Position numbers and translations under genes: made by a program
Assembly (NCBI RefSeq): GCF_029227915.1
Contig: NC_079879.1
Location: 12,276,001 to 12,340,000 of the forward strand
Direction of reading: 5' to 3'
DNA from: Hydractinia symbiolongicarpus
Lineage: Eukaryota > Cnidaria > Hydrozoa > Anthoathecata > Hydractiniidae
DNA: 64,000 bases
Shown here: positions 13,033 to 26,110 of the stretch, piece after piece
Layout of the letters: the number at the start of each line of letters is the position of its first letter
Numbering within the stretch: the stretch's first letter is position 1
Notes under the pieces: generated by a model
Database searches by the model: none
What the model saw: only the letters and a program-made list of their open reading frames with translations
What the model was told of the DNA's origin: nothing

Positions 13033-14708
13033 CATTCTTCCCTAACAACAGAATAAAATGAGGAACAGACATATTCCTAAGAATCGTAAATATTTATTTT
13101 CATAAGAAAGTTATTTCTGACGGTAAAGAATTGTTTATATCTGAGTACAGCCCTGTTTATAGATTGGCACTGGATTTTTTTATTAATTTTTTTTTTTCAT
13201 GTAAATTTCGTAGCACATGCGTTAAAAACTGCCCTCATATGTTAAAGGACGCAATAAGAACGGAGGGTCCACGGCTCTGAGGGGCGAGAACATCCAATTT
13301 CCGACACAAAAATTTTTTCGCTGTATTTAGAAAATAAAACCTTGAGGATTATCTCTTTGTCATTCACACGTGCTTGTACATTCCACACCATGTTAGCCGT
13401 TAATTTTAGACCACCCTCGATTTAAAATCTAAATCGTCGGCCCTGTATCCTCATATTTCTAATTGCTCAAAATTGTTAGTTTATGCCTTTTTGCATCAAC
13501 AAAAAGATAAAGACTTCGTAGTAACACGTATATAACACATCGAGTCAATAAAGTTAGAATGTTTCTTGTTTGTCTGTTACATTCAATCTGTCGTATTCAT
13601 TGAATACGACGTGTACACCCGAAAAGAAATATTCTCATAAATATTTTTTTACTTATAGCAAGAAGACTTTTGTTGCCAATCTGATCATTGCAAACGGTTG
13701 TGTTTTCAGAGCTAGTACATGATATAAAACAAAAGGGAATGGCGGGCTTTGTTAAATATACTAACTTTTGTATTTTTTGAAAAGAAGGACCCCTATTTAT
13801 CACAAAATGATTATTTTTGCTTTTTGGCAAGACATCTTGGCAGCAAAAGACATTACTTAGAATGATAGAAATAGGTCTATCCTTTTATAAAACACATGAT
13901 GAACAAATCATATGGGTATTTTCTAATCGGTTACTCACGGCATGGTCAAACTATATCCATATTTATCAAGGTGTTGTCTTCTTTTATTGAAATGGGATTA
14001 GGACTAAATCGAAATATGACGTTTATCAATACAAACTTGGCAAACTTACTCAGCTTACCAATAAATTGGGTGGGGTAAAAAACCTTGTATCGTGACGTCA
14101 ATAAATGTTTGACGTCATTGGTCACACTATCTATAGACCGGGAGGATTTTTGTTTGCAAAGGGTTTAAACACGGACATTAACTGAGATAAACACGACACT
14201 AGATCAAGAGGCAGCGATCTTCCTTGAAATTTGCGAGAATTTACACAATGCTTTAGCTATAAAGAATACCGCCGTGTCATCAATAAAAAGGAAAGGGAAC
14301 TTCATTGCCAGCGTCATTCATAAAACTTTTTGCATCTGGTCCCACAAAACGTTGATAAGTTATTGCATTGTAATTATTAGATTTTTTTGCGTGACCACCA
14401 ATTTTTATTTCTCGTTCTAATTTTCGTTCTGTTTATTAGAAGTAGAACATAAATAACAAAAACGTGCTAGCTACAGCTGCTTATCTACGATTTTTACTGT
14501 GTCCAAAGACCGGCCTGATCAATTCTCAAATTTACAGTTTAATGTTACATTACAAACTGGTCAAATTTTATGTATTTTTTAATAGGCTCCATCCCAATAT
14601 AGCCATCTAAAATGACGATAATGGAGATTATGCCTGACAGTTTTAAAGAAATATTTCCTAGCACTAGACGCCAGCCTCGTGCCCACGGTCTTGTGGCGCC
14701 TGAATTCT
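13033..14708. other. Gene-free stretch
   Basis: AT-rich DNA with no convincing exon. A fragment of the CCTCGTGCCCAC repeat family lies near 14670-14710, just before the LINE relic. Confidence 0.4.
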
Positions 14709-15015
14709 TTAGGTTGTGACTTGCATGAGACTTGAATAAGAAAGTGATGATAAGTAAAGCCTGTTTTGAAGAGTCAGAATTATGTCAGTCAAAGAACATG
14801 GCAGCAACCTGAGGCTTGGATTGAAAGAAAGCAAAGTATATTTGGCGAAGAGCATTGCTGGAGAAATAATGACAGGGTTTGGAAAGAATGGCATTAGCCC
14901 TTTTAAGTTTAGAACGAATTGAGTTTATATGAGATCGCCATAAAAAATTAGAATAAAGCAAAATGCCTAGGTATTTAATCAGTACTACAATCATGTGATG
15001 GTCTTTCTCTTTCAA
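14709..15015 (-). pseudogene. Non-LTR retrotransposon reverse transcriptase fragment
   Basis: The minus-strand frame at 15015-14785 reads KYLGILLYSNFLWRSHI, then SKLKRANAILSK and LRQIYFAFFQS. This is the typical stretch just after the catalytic palm in CR1/jockey-type LINE reverse transcriptases (KYLGI..D..L.W..HI). Only about 75 residues remain; the frame breaks downstream (the protein slips into another frame by about 14785) and no YADD-box, endonuclease or 3' tail is present. It is a dead 5'- and 3'-truncated copy. Confidence 0.75.
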
Positions 15016-16706
15016 GTAGCAGAGTAAAAAAATGTATACCCAAAAAAAGTTTCTTGTACTAGTAAAAAGAGACAGTTGGGAGAACTCGCAGACAATAAAA
15101 AATGTGCCCGTCCTTCAACACTTTATGACCCAAACATTGAATCAAAACAAAAATGAAATTTTGCAATAAAATAAAGAATTTGCAATCAAAACTATGTAAT
15201 AAAGATAATAAAATTGGTTTTGCCCATGTTATCGATATGATGTCGACTCTCTCGTTAGAGAAAAGTATGGAGAATATTATGTTGGTTTGAGATTATAAAC
15301 TTGCTGTTTTTGATTCAGATTTCGAAATTAAATTATGTTTTCCCTCGCACTCAGTTTTCTATGATTCAGGATTGCTTAACGTTGGTCGTCCTACCTCACA
15401 AATTCCTAAAACCAGTGATTGCTTTCCTACTAATAGGGGTGTTTTGATTTACTCTAAATGGTGACACAATTTTATATATGTTTCGAGAAACCCTTAAAGC
15501 TGCCCAGAAATTAAAACGAAAATTGTTGGTTAAAAAAAAAAATGAATTTTAGATGGCAGAAAGTAAAAAAAGAATTACAGCAAGCAATGTCAAAAAAATC
15601 AACATTCGAAAAAGAAACTTTGAGACTCCTGTAGCCACAATGAAAGATGGGTTAATACAATGTTTTTCGAAAAAGCTATGTAACATGAAAACGATCTCGA
15701 AAACGTGGCAGAACAAAAGTCTTTTAACTATTTAACTTCCTAAAAGTAGCTATACGTAAAACCGGATTGATTTTTCAGCCTTACTTGCTTTGGCTTAGAG
15801 CAATCTCCTGATGGTTTGTTGATTGGTGATAACAAACTTTCACTGATTGAAATTAGCTAAGTGTAGCCACACCAAGCGACACGAGTCCAAAGCAATTGTT
15901 GAAGGATGAAATTTTTAATGTTTATAAAAAAGATGGTGTTACATTTTTAAAAAGAAAACATCAATATGGGTATATTTCCAAAGTCTAGTTTGCAATGGGA
16001 CTTTCTCATAGTAATCAGTGCTAATTTAGGGCTAAATTTGATTGATCGATCCATATAGCGTGAGAGGTATTTCATTCTTTCGAAACTTTTTAACTCGATT
16101 TCTTTGTCTAATACACATCCTTTCTGTTATTGTTCCTGATGGTGATATTCTAGTAAGTTTTTTATATGTTACATGACTTTTGTAGCGGAAGTACATGTGA
16201 CTTTGACTAGCCAAATATGATGGTCGTTGACAAGATAGCTCTGTACAGACTATTATACAGCGAGATTTTAGGTAGGTTTTTTAAAAACTATCAGGCATGC
16301 TTTCTTTGATAATTTTCTTTGAGGCCCCACTTGGAATAAAGCCAAGGGTAAAGTACAAGAAATTCGACCGAGTTTATATGTAACGTGAAATTGTTGACTT
16401 TGAAACATTGAACAGCCATGATGCATGATTGAGGCTATAAACCTACTTTAAGCCAAGTCAAGTAAAAAAAAAACAACTGGTTTCTAGCATTCAACAAGTA
16501 CAGCTGGCCCTTAGTTTTTATCTGTGGGGTTCTTATTAACAATATCAGGAGATTTTAAGACAAAGTCATTTGTATCTTGTGCATTTTTTGTTTTAGGTCA
16601 TTCATGTTTGAGTAGTTATCTGCAGGAATTAAGAAGAGCTTATATAAAATCTTACAATTTTCAGCTTCTAAGCTGGTTTATGATTTTAAAAAGTTTTTTT
16701 TATCCT

Positions 16707-16958
16707 TTAATATGTTTTCATAGTTGTATGATTTTTTTCACAATTTTGTAGCTTTAACTTTAGATTTTCAACTTTATTTTTCAAAGGTACATTTTCTTCT
16801 TTCAAATCAATTATCTCTTGTTTCAATAAATCTTCTTCACTTAATACTTCTGGTTTTTCTTCGGGCTGGACAAAACATGCAGCCATTGCATCATTCAAAG
16901 GTTTGTCACTTAAGCTCCTCAGCCTCTTCTTTGGTGAAAGGTTTTCATTTTCAATATT
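16707..16958 (-). pseudogene. Possible relic exon or retrocopy: charged coiled-coil protein
   Basis: A minus-strand frame is open from about 16958 to the stop at 16707-16709. It reads a basic patch (SPKKRLRSLSDKP), an acidic stretch, and a heptad-like Leu/Ile/Lys/Glu segment (LLKQEIIDLKEENVPL and on), as in a leucine-zipper coiled coil. Composition is clearly more protein-like than other frames nearby. There is no ATG at the start, an in-frame stop sits just upstream, and A-rich sequence follows the stop, so it may be the tail of a retrocopy or of a transposon protein. No family is recognised. Confidence 0.35.
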
Positions 16959-19027
16959 TTACAAATTCGAAGTGCATTTGCAAGATTTCTTGTTATTACA
17001 TGATTTTACGTGTTTTTGTCAGCCAAAAGATAGTGTTTTCATATTCAATTGTTATCAAACATGTTTTAGCTATTAGTCTATATTAATTTTACACAGACCT
17101 TTATGAAAAGTGGTGAATTTAACGCTTCTTCTCTATCAACCGCTCGTTACTGGGACCATACACAGAAAGGAAGAAAAAAATAGATCTTGAATGCGAGACA
17201 GAACTGAGGAGAACTCTTCATTTATAACGCATGTTAATCGAGACAAACTTGATCTCGCTTTATAATTATCCAAAACGCAATTATTTTTCGAGAAAGTCTC
17301 ACAGAATAATATCATTGACTTGAGTGCGCATTTCCCAAGAGTCATTTCTTTTCCCGTAAAAAAATCGAAATAGCAATTGGAAAAAAAATTATGCTGCATT
17401 TTTAAAAAAAACTTGTTTCTAAAGCAAAATTTATTTTGATTTCAAAGAAAATTAAAACGAATAGGTTAATTTTACTACAAAATGCCGTATTTTTTAAAAT
17501 TAGTAGCAAAACCTGATTTTTGATTCTACACGACGTACAACAACAACAACAAAAATGTTTTTCTGTAAAAAATCTTTTTAAAGCATTCAAAAATAGAATG
17601 GTTTTTATAGCATTCCTTTCCCCCGTCTTTTTTCTCCTTTGAGATTATTCAAAACAATAGAATGCTTTCTCGATTGAAAAAGCGGCAGAGTTTCAAAATA
17701 ATCGTGGATGGCTCCTTCAATGGCAAATAAATAGTTCCAGCCTGAACAACTTAAATATTTGATATACATAGCAAATTCGTACGGTGTGGTTAAGCAAAAA
17801 GAAATTGTTTCCATCAATGATTCAAAGCAAAAAAAGGAGAAAATGCTGTTGATTTATTCTTACCTTTTTGGTGGCATTATTCAAAGTCATGATCCAACCC
17901 GTTAATGATATTTATGGCTTGATAAGTTAAATAATTTTAGAGCACATTTAACTGAGAGTGACCTATGCTTGAATGTTTCATTTATAAAAACAATTAAAAG
18001 TTGGGTTGCATTTGTGCTGGATGAGAAGGAATTTTTTTTATGATTGCGGAGATCATGCTAGTCCTCAAATCTTTTCAAGAACATTACTTTAACTTTGAAA
18101 TATATCATTAAGGATAATATTTGTGTCGTATTGAAAACAGCTGCTTTTTTGCTATGTCTCTAACCTGTGAGGCTAATAAATCAAATTTCTGGCATCTTTT
18201 CTTGTATGGTGACATATTACGGCCCTAGTATGGTTTTCTTTTTTTAAGTTCCATTTGTTTTAAAAGCAGAGCCTAGGTTTATGTTACATTTAGTGTTGTC
18301 GACCGTTGTGAAAGGGAAAAAATGCTGATGTTTTTATTAACCTGACTGCATCCAGCTAACATGTTTTTATAGTCGCATTGATTGTGGTAGACAGTACATT
18401 TTCTATTTTCGAGGCCGTGTCCTAAATGTACTAGCTACGTAATCTTGTATTTTTTTATAACAATATTTGGTTTAGAGATAAATAATACATCACTAATTAC
18501 CCATCTTCGTTTATTATTAATTTTAAGAAACTGCGTGTGGAATTGGATAACAGTGCAACTATAGAGTAAAATTAACATTAAAGTTTTCTTTTGCATGATA
18601 CATTATTCATTTTTAAAACTAGAAATATTTGCTAAGTGCGCACGCTTTAACAAAATCTCGTGAGCAAAAATAAAGCTAAATAAAAACAAGCCTTAACGAA
18701 AGTAAATTTTAACCATGATAAAGATTTCACAGAAAGCCGAGGGAATGTGTGGAATATTTGGCTGATAGCTATGTGTGCAAGGGATAAATATGAACACTCT
18801 GTGAGTTTCACACAGCAAGAAAAACATATTAAACAACTGGCAGTAGATTGGGCAGAATTCTCCCACAATTTTTATTTACTTATGATCTTATAAATTTAAT
18901 GGTCCATGTTTAAAGGTTTACACAATAGAGGCAATAGGTAAACAAATTTTTGAAAAAAAATTAATGACATTATCAAAGTATTTTTTTCAAACTGACTGAA
19001 CACATAAAAGATAAGATTTTAGAAAAA

Positions 19028-19154
19028 CTAGTCGGTGGCCCAAAAAATACATGATTTCTCCCGTCCTTTTTTAACGCATTGCGTGCGTCTCGCTTTCTTG
19101 CCGTATCATTTTGCGTAACAGATAGATAGACGTATAAGGGTATTATAATATAGA
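19028..19154 (-). mobile_element. Short non-autonomous Helitron-like copy
   Basis: Read on the minus strand, it begins TCTATATTATAATACCC, has a GTCTATCTATCTGT stretch and ACGCAAAATG, and ends CTAG followed by T. This is the same plan as the three copies in the UTP14 introns (58697, 60924, 61345). TC..CTAG ends inserted between A and T are the Helitron convention. It carries no coding capacity. Confidence 0.6.
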
Positions 19155-20444
19155 ATTATTGCAGAGAAAAATATTTGATAAATGTACTGATGTAACTAAA
19201 ACGTGAAACTATGTTTGTGGAATAAATAAAGAAAGACCGCTGAATGATAATATACGTCAGTTCTTCTTCTTAATAACAAAAATACTTAGTGCAGGATATT
19301 TATATAACACTAGTCTCGATCATTCAGGCTAATCCGCACGCCCTGCTGCATCAACTTTTAGAGAGCCATTAAATACATTTTTTTAGGGAAACCATGTAAA
19401 TACTATGTCTCCACAAACAATCGATGATTGTCAAGGCTGTTGCGTAAATAGTTAACACCAAGGCAACTTTTCTCTTAGGTCTTAGCTTATGAAAGTGCAG
19501 AAGGCCCTGGTGACGTGGTTGGGTGTAAAGCTCTATTTGTAGTCCTCACTTTAAGTTTATTAGCTATTTGCCAAATCTGTGTTGTAAATTATTGTAAACC
19601 TCAACACCGATTCCAGTTCTCTTTGGTTCTTTTTTTATGCCGGGATGGTGAGAGAAAAAGACTCCGGAACCGAGGTTCTTAAACCCCAAGAATCCTAATG
19701 GGTCTGTCTTCGTAGATCTGGTATCTAGATGATATTATTGCAAGTGTAAGGCTAACAGATTATTCAAAGCCCCAAATTTGAAACCTAACAATTCCTGATG
19801 GCCCATATCTTACGTTTCCTCTCCGTGAGAATGATCCGTTTGTTGCTAATAACTCACAGATGAAACAAGTCACAACTTAGTACCCAAGAACGTGTTATGC
19901 AGGGACTCTATTGTGTTCTATGATACCCACGACGTGGTTAGAAAACTGCGTGATAAACTATACAAAAAAGGAATTTTCCGAAAATCAAGAGACTGCAAAA
20001 TGCATATTTCGCTGCGACACTACTGAAAATGTGATCCATCTATTTCTATTGATCCTACTATGTCTGTCTATTAAGTTTGTGATGAAAACATACCAAGCTG
20101 GAAATTTTTGAAAAAAAACAAACGCAACCAGTATTAGCTGAAATTAAAACGTTTATGTCTACAAACGTAGGAATAGAATGAAGCGAAAGAAATGAATTAT
20201 TAAGTTTCTAAAAATAATAATGAAATTCGAAAAACAAGCATGCAATATTTAATAATTCATAATCGTTTTTCAAATTTCCAAACATTCAATAAGTACTTAT
20301 TCTGTGGTTATATTCCTCCCTTCAACTGCAACACAACTCTTTTAGACACGAAAGCATAACATCTTTGCATGCACGTCATCAGACTGTAGTAAGATTATAA
20401 GTAAGAAAATATTGTGCAAACAATTCAAAACATTCTCATCGCCA

Positions 20445-21524
20445 ATGCATGTCAGACGTATGGAGAGCAGAAACGTGATGTCGATGTTTTTCTTCATATC
20501 ATTTGCTATTTTTATCAAAGTGTGTTTGAGTACTCGTTTATCCTGCCTGCGGGATGATATAAAGATTCATGAAGTAGCAAGGGACAAAAAGTTGAATGTT
20601 GCGCCATATGTAACAAAAACTGTTTCAAACGAAAATGACTGTTTAGTTGTGTGTTTGTATGATGACTATTGTTTGTCATACAACGTCAATATGACTAGTA
20701 AAAATGTCAAGTGTCAATTATTTTCGAAAATAGTTGGAGCAACAAAGCTAACTCCAAGAAAAGGTTTCAAATATTTTAGAGTAATTTCCTACCATCGTTG
20801 CATACCTGTCAAGAATTCTTCTCCCAAGATTTGTGATTGTCGACCAGTGGCTAAAAGAGATGCTAAAAGAGATTGTTTGGAATGGAGAGAAAACGGTGCA
20901 AAGGAAGATGGATTGTACAATATTAATGTGGGTAATAAAACTGTGGAAGTGTTGTGTGACATGACAACAGACGGAGGAGGGTGGACAGTGATTCAAAAGC
21001 GACAGAGATCAACTAATCCTGTGAATTTTAGCACAACATGGGACGAGTACAAGCAAGGATTTGGTAATTTTACGACCGAATTTTGGCTTGGAAATGATTA
21101 TATACATAACTTAACAACCCAGGGAGACATCACCCTCAGAATCCATTCTACTGCTGAAAATAACATGACAAAGATTTCGATTCTAACACATTTCAGAGTT
21201 GCTGACGAAAAGGAGTTTTATCAAGTGACTTACAAAAACAGCACAGGACCTTCTTTAGATGGATGGAAGTCAAGATTTAATCGGAGTATTTTCTCCACAT
21301 TTGATAGCGACAAAGATAATAGAGATGACCGCAACTGTGCGGCAGTATTCAACGCTGGTTTTTGGTTTGACAGATGTTCTGGTACAAACCTGAATGGTCC
21401 ATATATGCCGCATGACAAAGATTTTGGATTTTTTTGGAGAAAATGGAATAAACCAACTGATGAAGACACATACCAATTAAAAGCAACAACGATAATGATA
21501 CGAAGAAACGCAAAATCGAATTGA
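20445..21524 (+). CDS. Secreted PAN/apple and fibrinogen-related domain protein, intronless
   Basis: A single open exon of 359 residues from the ATG at 20445 (a second in-frame ATG at 20460 would also keep the signal peptide). A hydrophobic signal segment lies at about residues 12-30. Residues ~34-117 have the cysteine spacing of a PAN/apple domain. Residues ~141-359 form a fibrinogen C-terminal domain: NGAKEDGLYNI, CDMTTDGGGWTVIQKR, FWLGNDYIH, the calcium-site-like DSDKDNRDDRNCA, and the closing IMIRR. Such FReD proteins (ficolin/tachylectin/angiopoietin-like) bind glycans or receptors outside the cell; the role here is unknown. Several N-x-S/T sites support secretion. Lack of introns, unlike its neighbours, may reflect retroposition or simple gene structure. 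Confidence 0.9.
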   Translation: MHVRRMESRNVMSMFFFISFAIFIKVCLSTRLSCLRDDIKIHEVARDKKLNVAPYVTKTVSNENDCLVVCLYDDYCLSYNVNMTSKNVKCQLFSKIVGATKLTPRKGFKYFRVISYHRCIPVKNSSPKICDCRPVAKRDAKRDCLEWRENGAKEDGLYNINVGNKTVEVLCDMTTDGGGWTVIQKRQRSTNPVNFSTTWDEYKQGFGNFTTEFWLGNDYIHNLTTQGDITLRIHSTAENNMTKISILTHFRVADEKEFYQVTYKNSTGPSLDGWKSRFNRSIFSTFDSDKDNRDDRNCAAVFNAGFWFDRCSGTNLNGPYMPHDKDFGFFWRKWNKPTDEDTYQLKATTIMIRRNAKSN

Positions 21525-22423
21525 AGGATTCATGTTTGAAAGTAGACTCACTTATAAACACAGAAAAAAGGACGGTGGATTGTGCCAGTGTGGATGAGGC
21601 ATAACAGCATTAAAAACATTGAACAACTTATTTGTAAAAATTATTTTCAAAATGGATGTTTACGTTGCAGTTAATTTTTTCAAATTAGAATTCGTGGAAT
21701 CTTTGTATATCATTTATCAAATTGTAGATTTGAAACTCTATTCTCCCTTTTTATAGTTTTTCTTAGTCGATGTAGAAGAAGTTTTAGTGTTCTTATTTAT
21801 GTGTTGTCAATAGTTTAGTGTGTCTCGGGTCTTACTGTAATTATTATTAATTTAGTGTAAATCGGCTTTTATATCAATAAGCAAATACAAAAATCATGTG
21901 ATTAAAGATGGTGTTACAGAAATAGCTAGTCACATGTCAATTAGCTTTCGAACCGTTAGGTCTTTCTTTTTGTTCCTAATTATATTTAAAATTTCTATAT
22001 AAAAATGTAAATATTGTATCATAGTATCGCAATTTTGATTAATATTTAGGTTGAAGCGAAGCAAACTGTACGATAATCTTAAAGCATACCTCCCGCGAAT
22101 ATTATTTCATATGACAGAGGTTGAAAAATTGTCTAAAATTTAAATATTTTGTTTGAAAAATCTTAAGATCTTAGACTTAGAAGTTTCGCTAATTATGCAT
22201 GACATCATAATCTAGCTCTGAGTAAATATTGTATATGACAGTTTTGGCAAAGCATAGGTTTAAAAATTGTTTTTATGGCCAATCAAATTGGAATATTTGA
22301 CATAAATTTTAATATCAATTTACTATAATTATAACTAGTTCTTGACGTCGTAATGTCGCATAATTAACGAAACTTTGAAAAAGTATATCTTGAAAACTAA
22401 GAAGGACTTTTTAAAAGATTAAA

Positions 22424-22476
22424 CAAGAAGCCCTGGGGGCTCTAAGAATTTCCGCGCGCTACCAAAATATTTGATG
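22424..22476 (+). repeat. Dispersed direct repeat, copy A
   Basis: CAAGAAGCCCTGGGGGCTCT and the following bases to about 22476 recur at 24481-24531 (CAAGAAGCCCTGGTGGCTCT), with a few substitutions. Probably fragments of one transposon family. Confidence 0.7.
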
Positions 22477-22647
22477 AAAACCTGCTAATTCGTTGTGTTA
22501 TTGTGCTAAACATTCGAAGGGGTTTGGTGCATGAACCTCTGAAGATAAAGCACACCAGTGACATTATATCTTACAACAAACGCAAACAAAACGATTCATG
22601 GTTGAAAGTCTTGCGATTGAAACGTTTATGGTCTTAAACGGCATTAG

Positions 22648-23262
22648 TTGACAAAAAATCAAAATTTTGATGTGACCATCATTTTCAGCATACTTTTTTT
22701 ATTAACTGTGTCAATTTTTGTCGAAAATAAAGCAGTTTTAATTTTTGGATAAATTTTGGCCTGAAATGACATTTAGGTGACAAAAAATCAAACTTTTGTA
22801 CCATAATCATTTTCAGCATACTTAATTTGTTAACTGTGCCAGATTTAGCCGAAAATGAAGTGGTTTTAATTTTTCGACCAATTTTGGCCTATAATGGCAT
22901 TTAGGTGACAAAAATCAAAATTTTGATGTCACCATTATGTTCAGCATACTTTTTTTGTTAGCTTTGCCAATTTTTGTTGAAAATGAAGTAGTTTTAATTT
23001 TTGGACCAATTTTGGCCTAAAATGACATTTAAGGTGGCAAAAAACCAAAATTTTGATGTCACCATCATGTTCAGCATACTTTATTTGTTAACTGTGCCAA
23101 ATTTTGTTCAAAATAAAGTAGTTCTAATTTTTGGACCAATTTTTGCCTAAAATGACATTTAGGTGACAAAAATCAAAATTATTATGTCACCATTATGTTC
23201 AGCATACGTTTTTTGTTAACTGTGCCAAATTTGGCGAAAACAAATACCAATTTTAGCCTGAA
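22648..23262 (+). repeat. Tandem repeat array, ~128-130 bp unit, nearly 5 copies
   Basis: Unit starts (ACAAAAA[A]TC) lie near 22651, 22780, 22908, 23037 and 23166. Each unit carries CAAAATTTTGATGTCACCAT, TTCAGCATAC, TTTGTTAACTGTGCCAA and TTGGCCTAAAATGACATTTA with scattered differences. It is non-coding, satellite-like, and diverged by a few percent to perhaps 15 percent between units, judged by eye. Confidence 0.9.
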
Positions 23263-23337
23263 ACGTCAATACGAGACTTCCCAGTAGTTAAGGAGCTTGG
23301 GTACGAAGTTTACATCTGTAACGGAGCAACGTGAAAT

Positions 23338-23399
23338 CCCAGGGTCGATTTTTTCTCAAAAAATGCTCCGAAAGAAAAAAACGACGGTTTTAAAGAATT
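23338..23399 (+). repeat. Dispersed direct repeat (second copy 26049-26110)
   Basis: About 62 bp including GGTCGATTTTTTCTCAAAA and AAAAACGACGGTTTTAAAGA occur in the same orientation at 26049-26110 with a few substitutions. Boundaries suggest an unclassified dispersed family. Confidence 0.75.
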
Positions 23400-24480
23400 T
23401 CCTATGCCTTCGGGCGCGGAAATTCAAAAAGAAAAAATACATCTCGATACTAACAAAGGTCTTTCATATGAACCCAACTTGTATTTTTCGTGGGAGTTGA
23501 GCTGTAATAGAAACTCGTCGATCATTGTAACGTTATTTAAATGATTTTTTTGTATGAGATAAAATGCACCTATGTAAATGTTTCGATCATTTTTAGTCGT
23601 AATACCATAGTTTAAACAGAATCTATGGAAATTTAGACAATGGCTGAAAACCCTATATGTGACATTTACGCTGTCCCGAATATAAAGACGCGAAAAGGGG
23701 TCCAGGGGATGGGGATAGACGAAAGTGAAATGTTTTTACCCACTTATGTGTTAACGGTACGCACTCTCGCTATTACATAAAAACAACGCAAAGCTGAAAC
23801 TGTTTTACGACCAATACCCATTGAAACTTTGATATTCTCTGGGTTGAAATGAAATTCACTCACACTCTAGTATATTCAGTGATTCGAAAAACATCTCCAG
23901 CTCCTTTCCTTCTAACTAACAGCACGAAACCAAGATTGTCTTCATGACTTTTTTTTTAAAATTTTGAAAACCCAAAGCCTGTTTTGTTGTTCATTATGAT
24001 AAATACACCTCCACAATCACACAAAGCCATAAATGCTTTGTTGAGGTTGAAAAGTAGAAACCAATTCAACTTTTCATCACGACGAAAATTGCGACCAATC
24101 AAATTTGAGTATTTATGTCCTGTGGAGATTCGCTTTTACACACATTTTCCCGGTGGAATATCACGTGGCACAACTTTCGGTTGAGGAAAAATATTATTAT
24201 TCAATCAGAAATAAAAACAAAATGAACATGAGAAAAAGAGCATAGACAAAGCAGTCAAATAATCGTACGAAAGTCTTGAGTTGTGAAAACGTATTGAACG
24301 GCATTAGGATAAACACATTTTCGTCCCCAGAGCTCTTGGAGATTAACACCTAAGTTTATCTCAAAGACCTCTGAAATCAAGAATGGGCCAAACACTCACA
24401 AAGAAGCTTTTATTAAACAAAAACTAAACAAGTATCTAAATTAAACTAAAGCTAAACTATCATAAACTCACCTAACACTG

Positions 24481-24531
24481 CAAGAAGCCCTGGTGGCTCT
24501 AAGAATTTCCGCTTACTACCAAAATATTTGA
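24481..24531 (+). repeat. Dispersed direct repeat, copy B
   Basis: Partner of 22424-22476; see there. Confidence 0.7.
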
Positions 24532-26048
24532 GGACTTGCGAATTTGATGTTATCGTGCCAAACATTTGAAGCTCAGAAGATCGTAATTATCTCAAATATG
24601 CGGTTAAGTCCATATAAAAACGACTGGAAAAAATGAGGCGTTCGATTTGTTGCCTCGCTCAACTTAGCTAGACGCACACATTTTAAATGCATTCCGGAGT
24701 AATATACACCAACCTTGCACCAAACGGGGTAACCCTGGCAACCGGGGGATCAAGTTCTAGGGCCGGATTTATTCGGAACCTGCGTGAGCAAATTTAAGCA
24801 TTTTGCCGCAAACTGTTGCGCCAATCAAAATCAAACTTTTGTTTAAATCAAGTTTGTCGTCGTGTGAAACTTACCATGACTTAGAAAAAGTAAAGTCCCG
24901 GAAACTTGCTATTGTTGTCCTTTTTTAGAGAGCACTTCTTGGGAAGTAGGTTGTGTTCACTATTGACGAATACCATCCATAGGTCCAATGTAGAGTTTAC
25001 AATGCTAGTACTGCGTCGGTCTAAAATGTGTTTGCTTATATAAAAAAAACGTACCTTCATGTCAAATTTCGCGATTTCGCATATTTTTCTATAAATTGTG
25101 AAATTAACAGTCAGTTTTTGTTAACTGCGAAATTCCAGAATTACTAAAGTGGAAAAAGTGGAAGATAAACTTTTGGTCTTTCAAATGTCTACTTACCTCA
25201 AGGGGAGAAACTTTCGCGAGTCGAAAAAAATGAATTTCGCGAATTGACGAGTTTATAAGGTTTCGCGGGTATTCATTTATTTGTGAATAGAAGATTTTAC
25301 AAATATTAGGAGCTATTTAATTTTAAAATTTCTAGTTTTGAGGTACAAAACATCGATGAACCTTATGATTATTTGCGAAAATGTAAAAAATTCAGTGCTG
25401 CAAATATTTTTGATAATGCGATTTCAGGTAAGTTGCAATCATTTTTGTCTGCATTAATTCTTCGGTAGGGGCGTTTCTCAATAACAAATACTCAAACATA
25501 GATAAGATCTTTTAGATAAGATATTTTCCTATAAATAATGGAAAAATGTATAAATATTAACAAAATTATTAAAGAGTACACAATCAAAAGGAGAAAGAAT
25601 GAATGAAAGAAAAGAAAACAATAAAGAATAAAGCTGTGTTTATTGTTGAACATTTATTATCTATGTTAAATCTAATCCTGTTTTTCTGAAATAGAGTTGT
25701 GACTTTGGTTCCAGTCTTTCGCTGTACTGTCATGAGCGGTGGTCGCAACAAGATTACTTAGATGATTTTTGAGGGGTGGTGTAAACCTTTGTATGTGTAT
25801 TATATATATGTAGCTAGCTAGCTATGTATATATGTAGCTATACTCTGAAACAATTTAGATGTCGTGGAAATATTAGCTAGCTACTATTTACTGCTTTCAC
25901 TTCAGTTATCTCTTATTATTTACTCATTAGGTGATAGGTTAGGTCTGGATAATTTGCACCAAGAGAATGAGTACTCACATTGACTTCATTCTCATTTTCA
26001 TGGATGTCAAACAATCAACTGTTTGCTACACAACAAAACAATGAAGGA

Positions 26049-26110
26049 CCCGGGGTCGATTTTTTCTCAAAATATGCTCTAAAAGAAAAAAACGACGGTT
26101 TTAAAGAATT
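26049..26110 (+). repeat. Dispersed direct repeat (partner of 23338-23399)
   Basis: Same orientation copy of the 23338-23399 repeat with a few base differences. Confidence 0.75.

Larger units (their letters stand above)
15016..20444. other. Gene-poor stretch upstream of the fibrinogen-domain gene
   Basis: Apart from a coiled-coil relic (16707-16958) and a Helitron-like copy (19028-19154), listed separately, only AT-rich DNA is seen. The promoter of the gene starting at 20445 should lie at the right edge but was not recognised. Confidence 0.4.

Noticed and set aside
16724-17086. Plus-strand open frame of 120 codons
   Set aside because: Hydrophobic low-complexity shadow opposite the coiled-coil relic; no domain, no splice context.
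22648-23262. CRISPR-like spacing of repeats
   Set aside because: Units are contiguous ~128 bp tandem copies without unique spacers, in a eukaryotic context.
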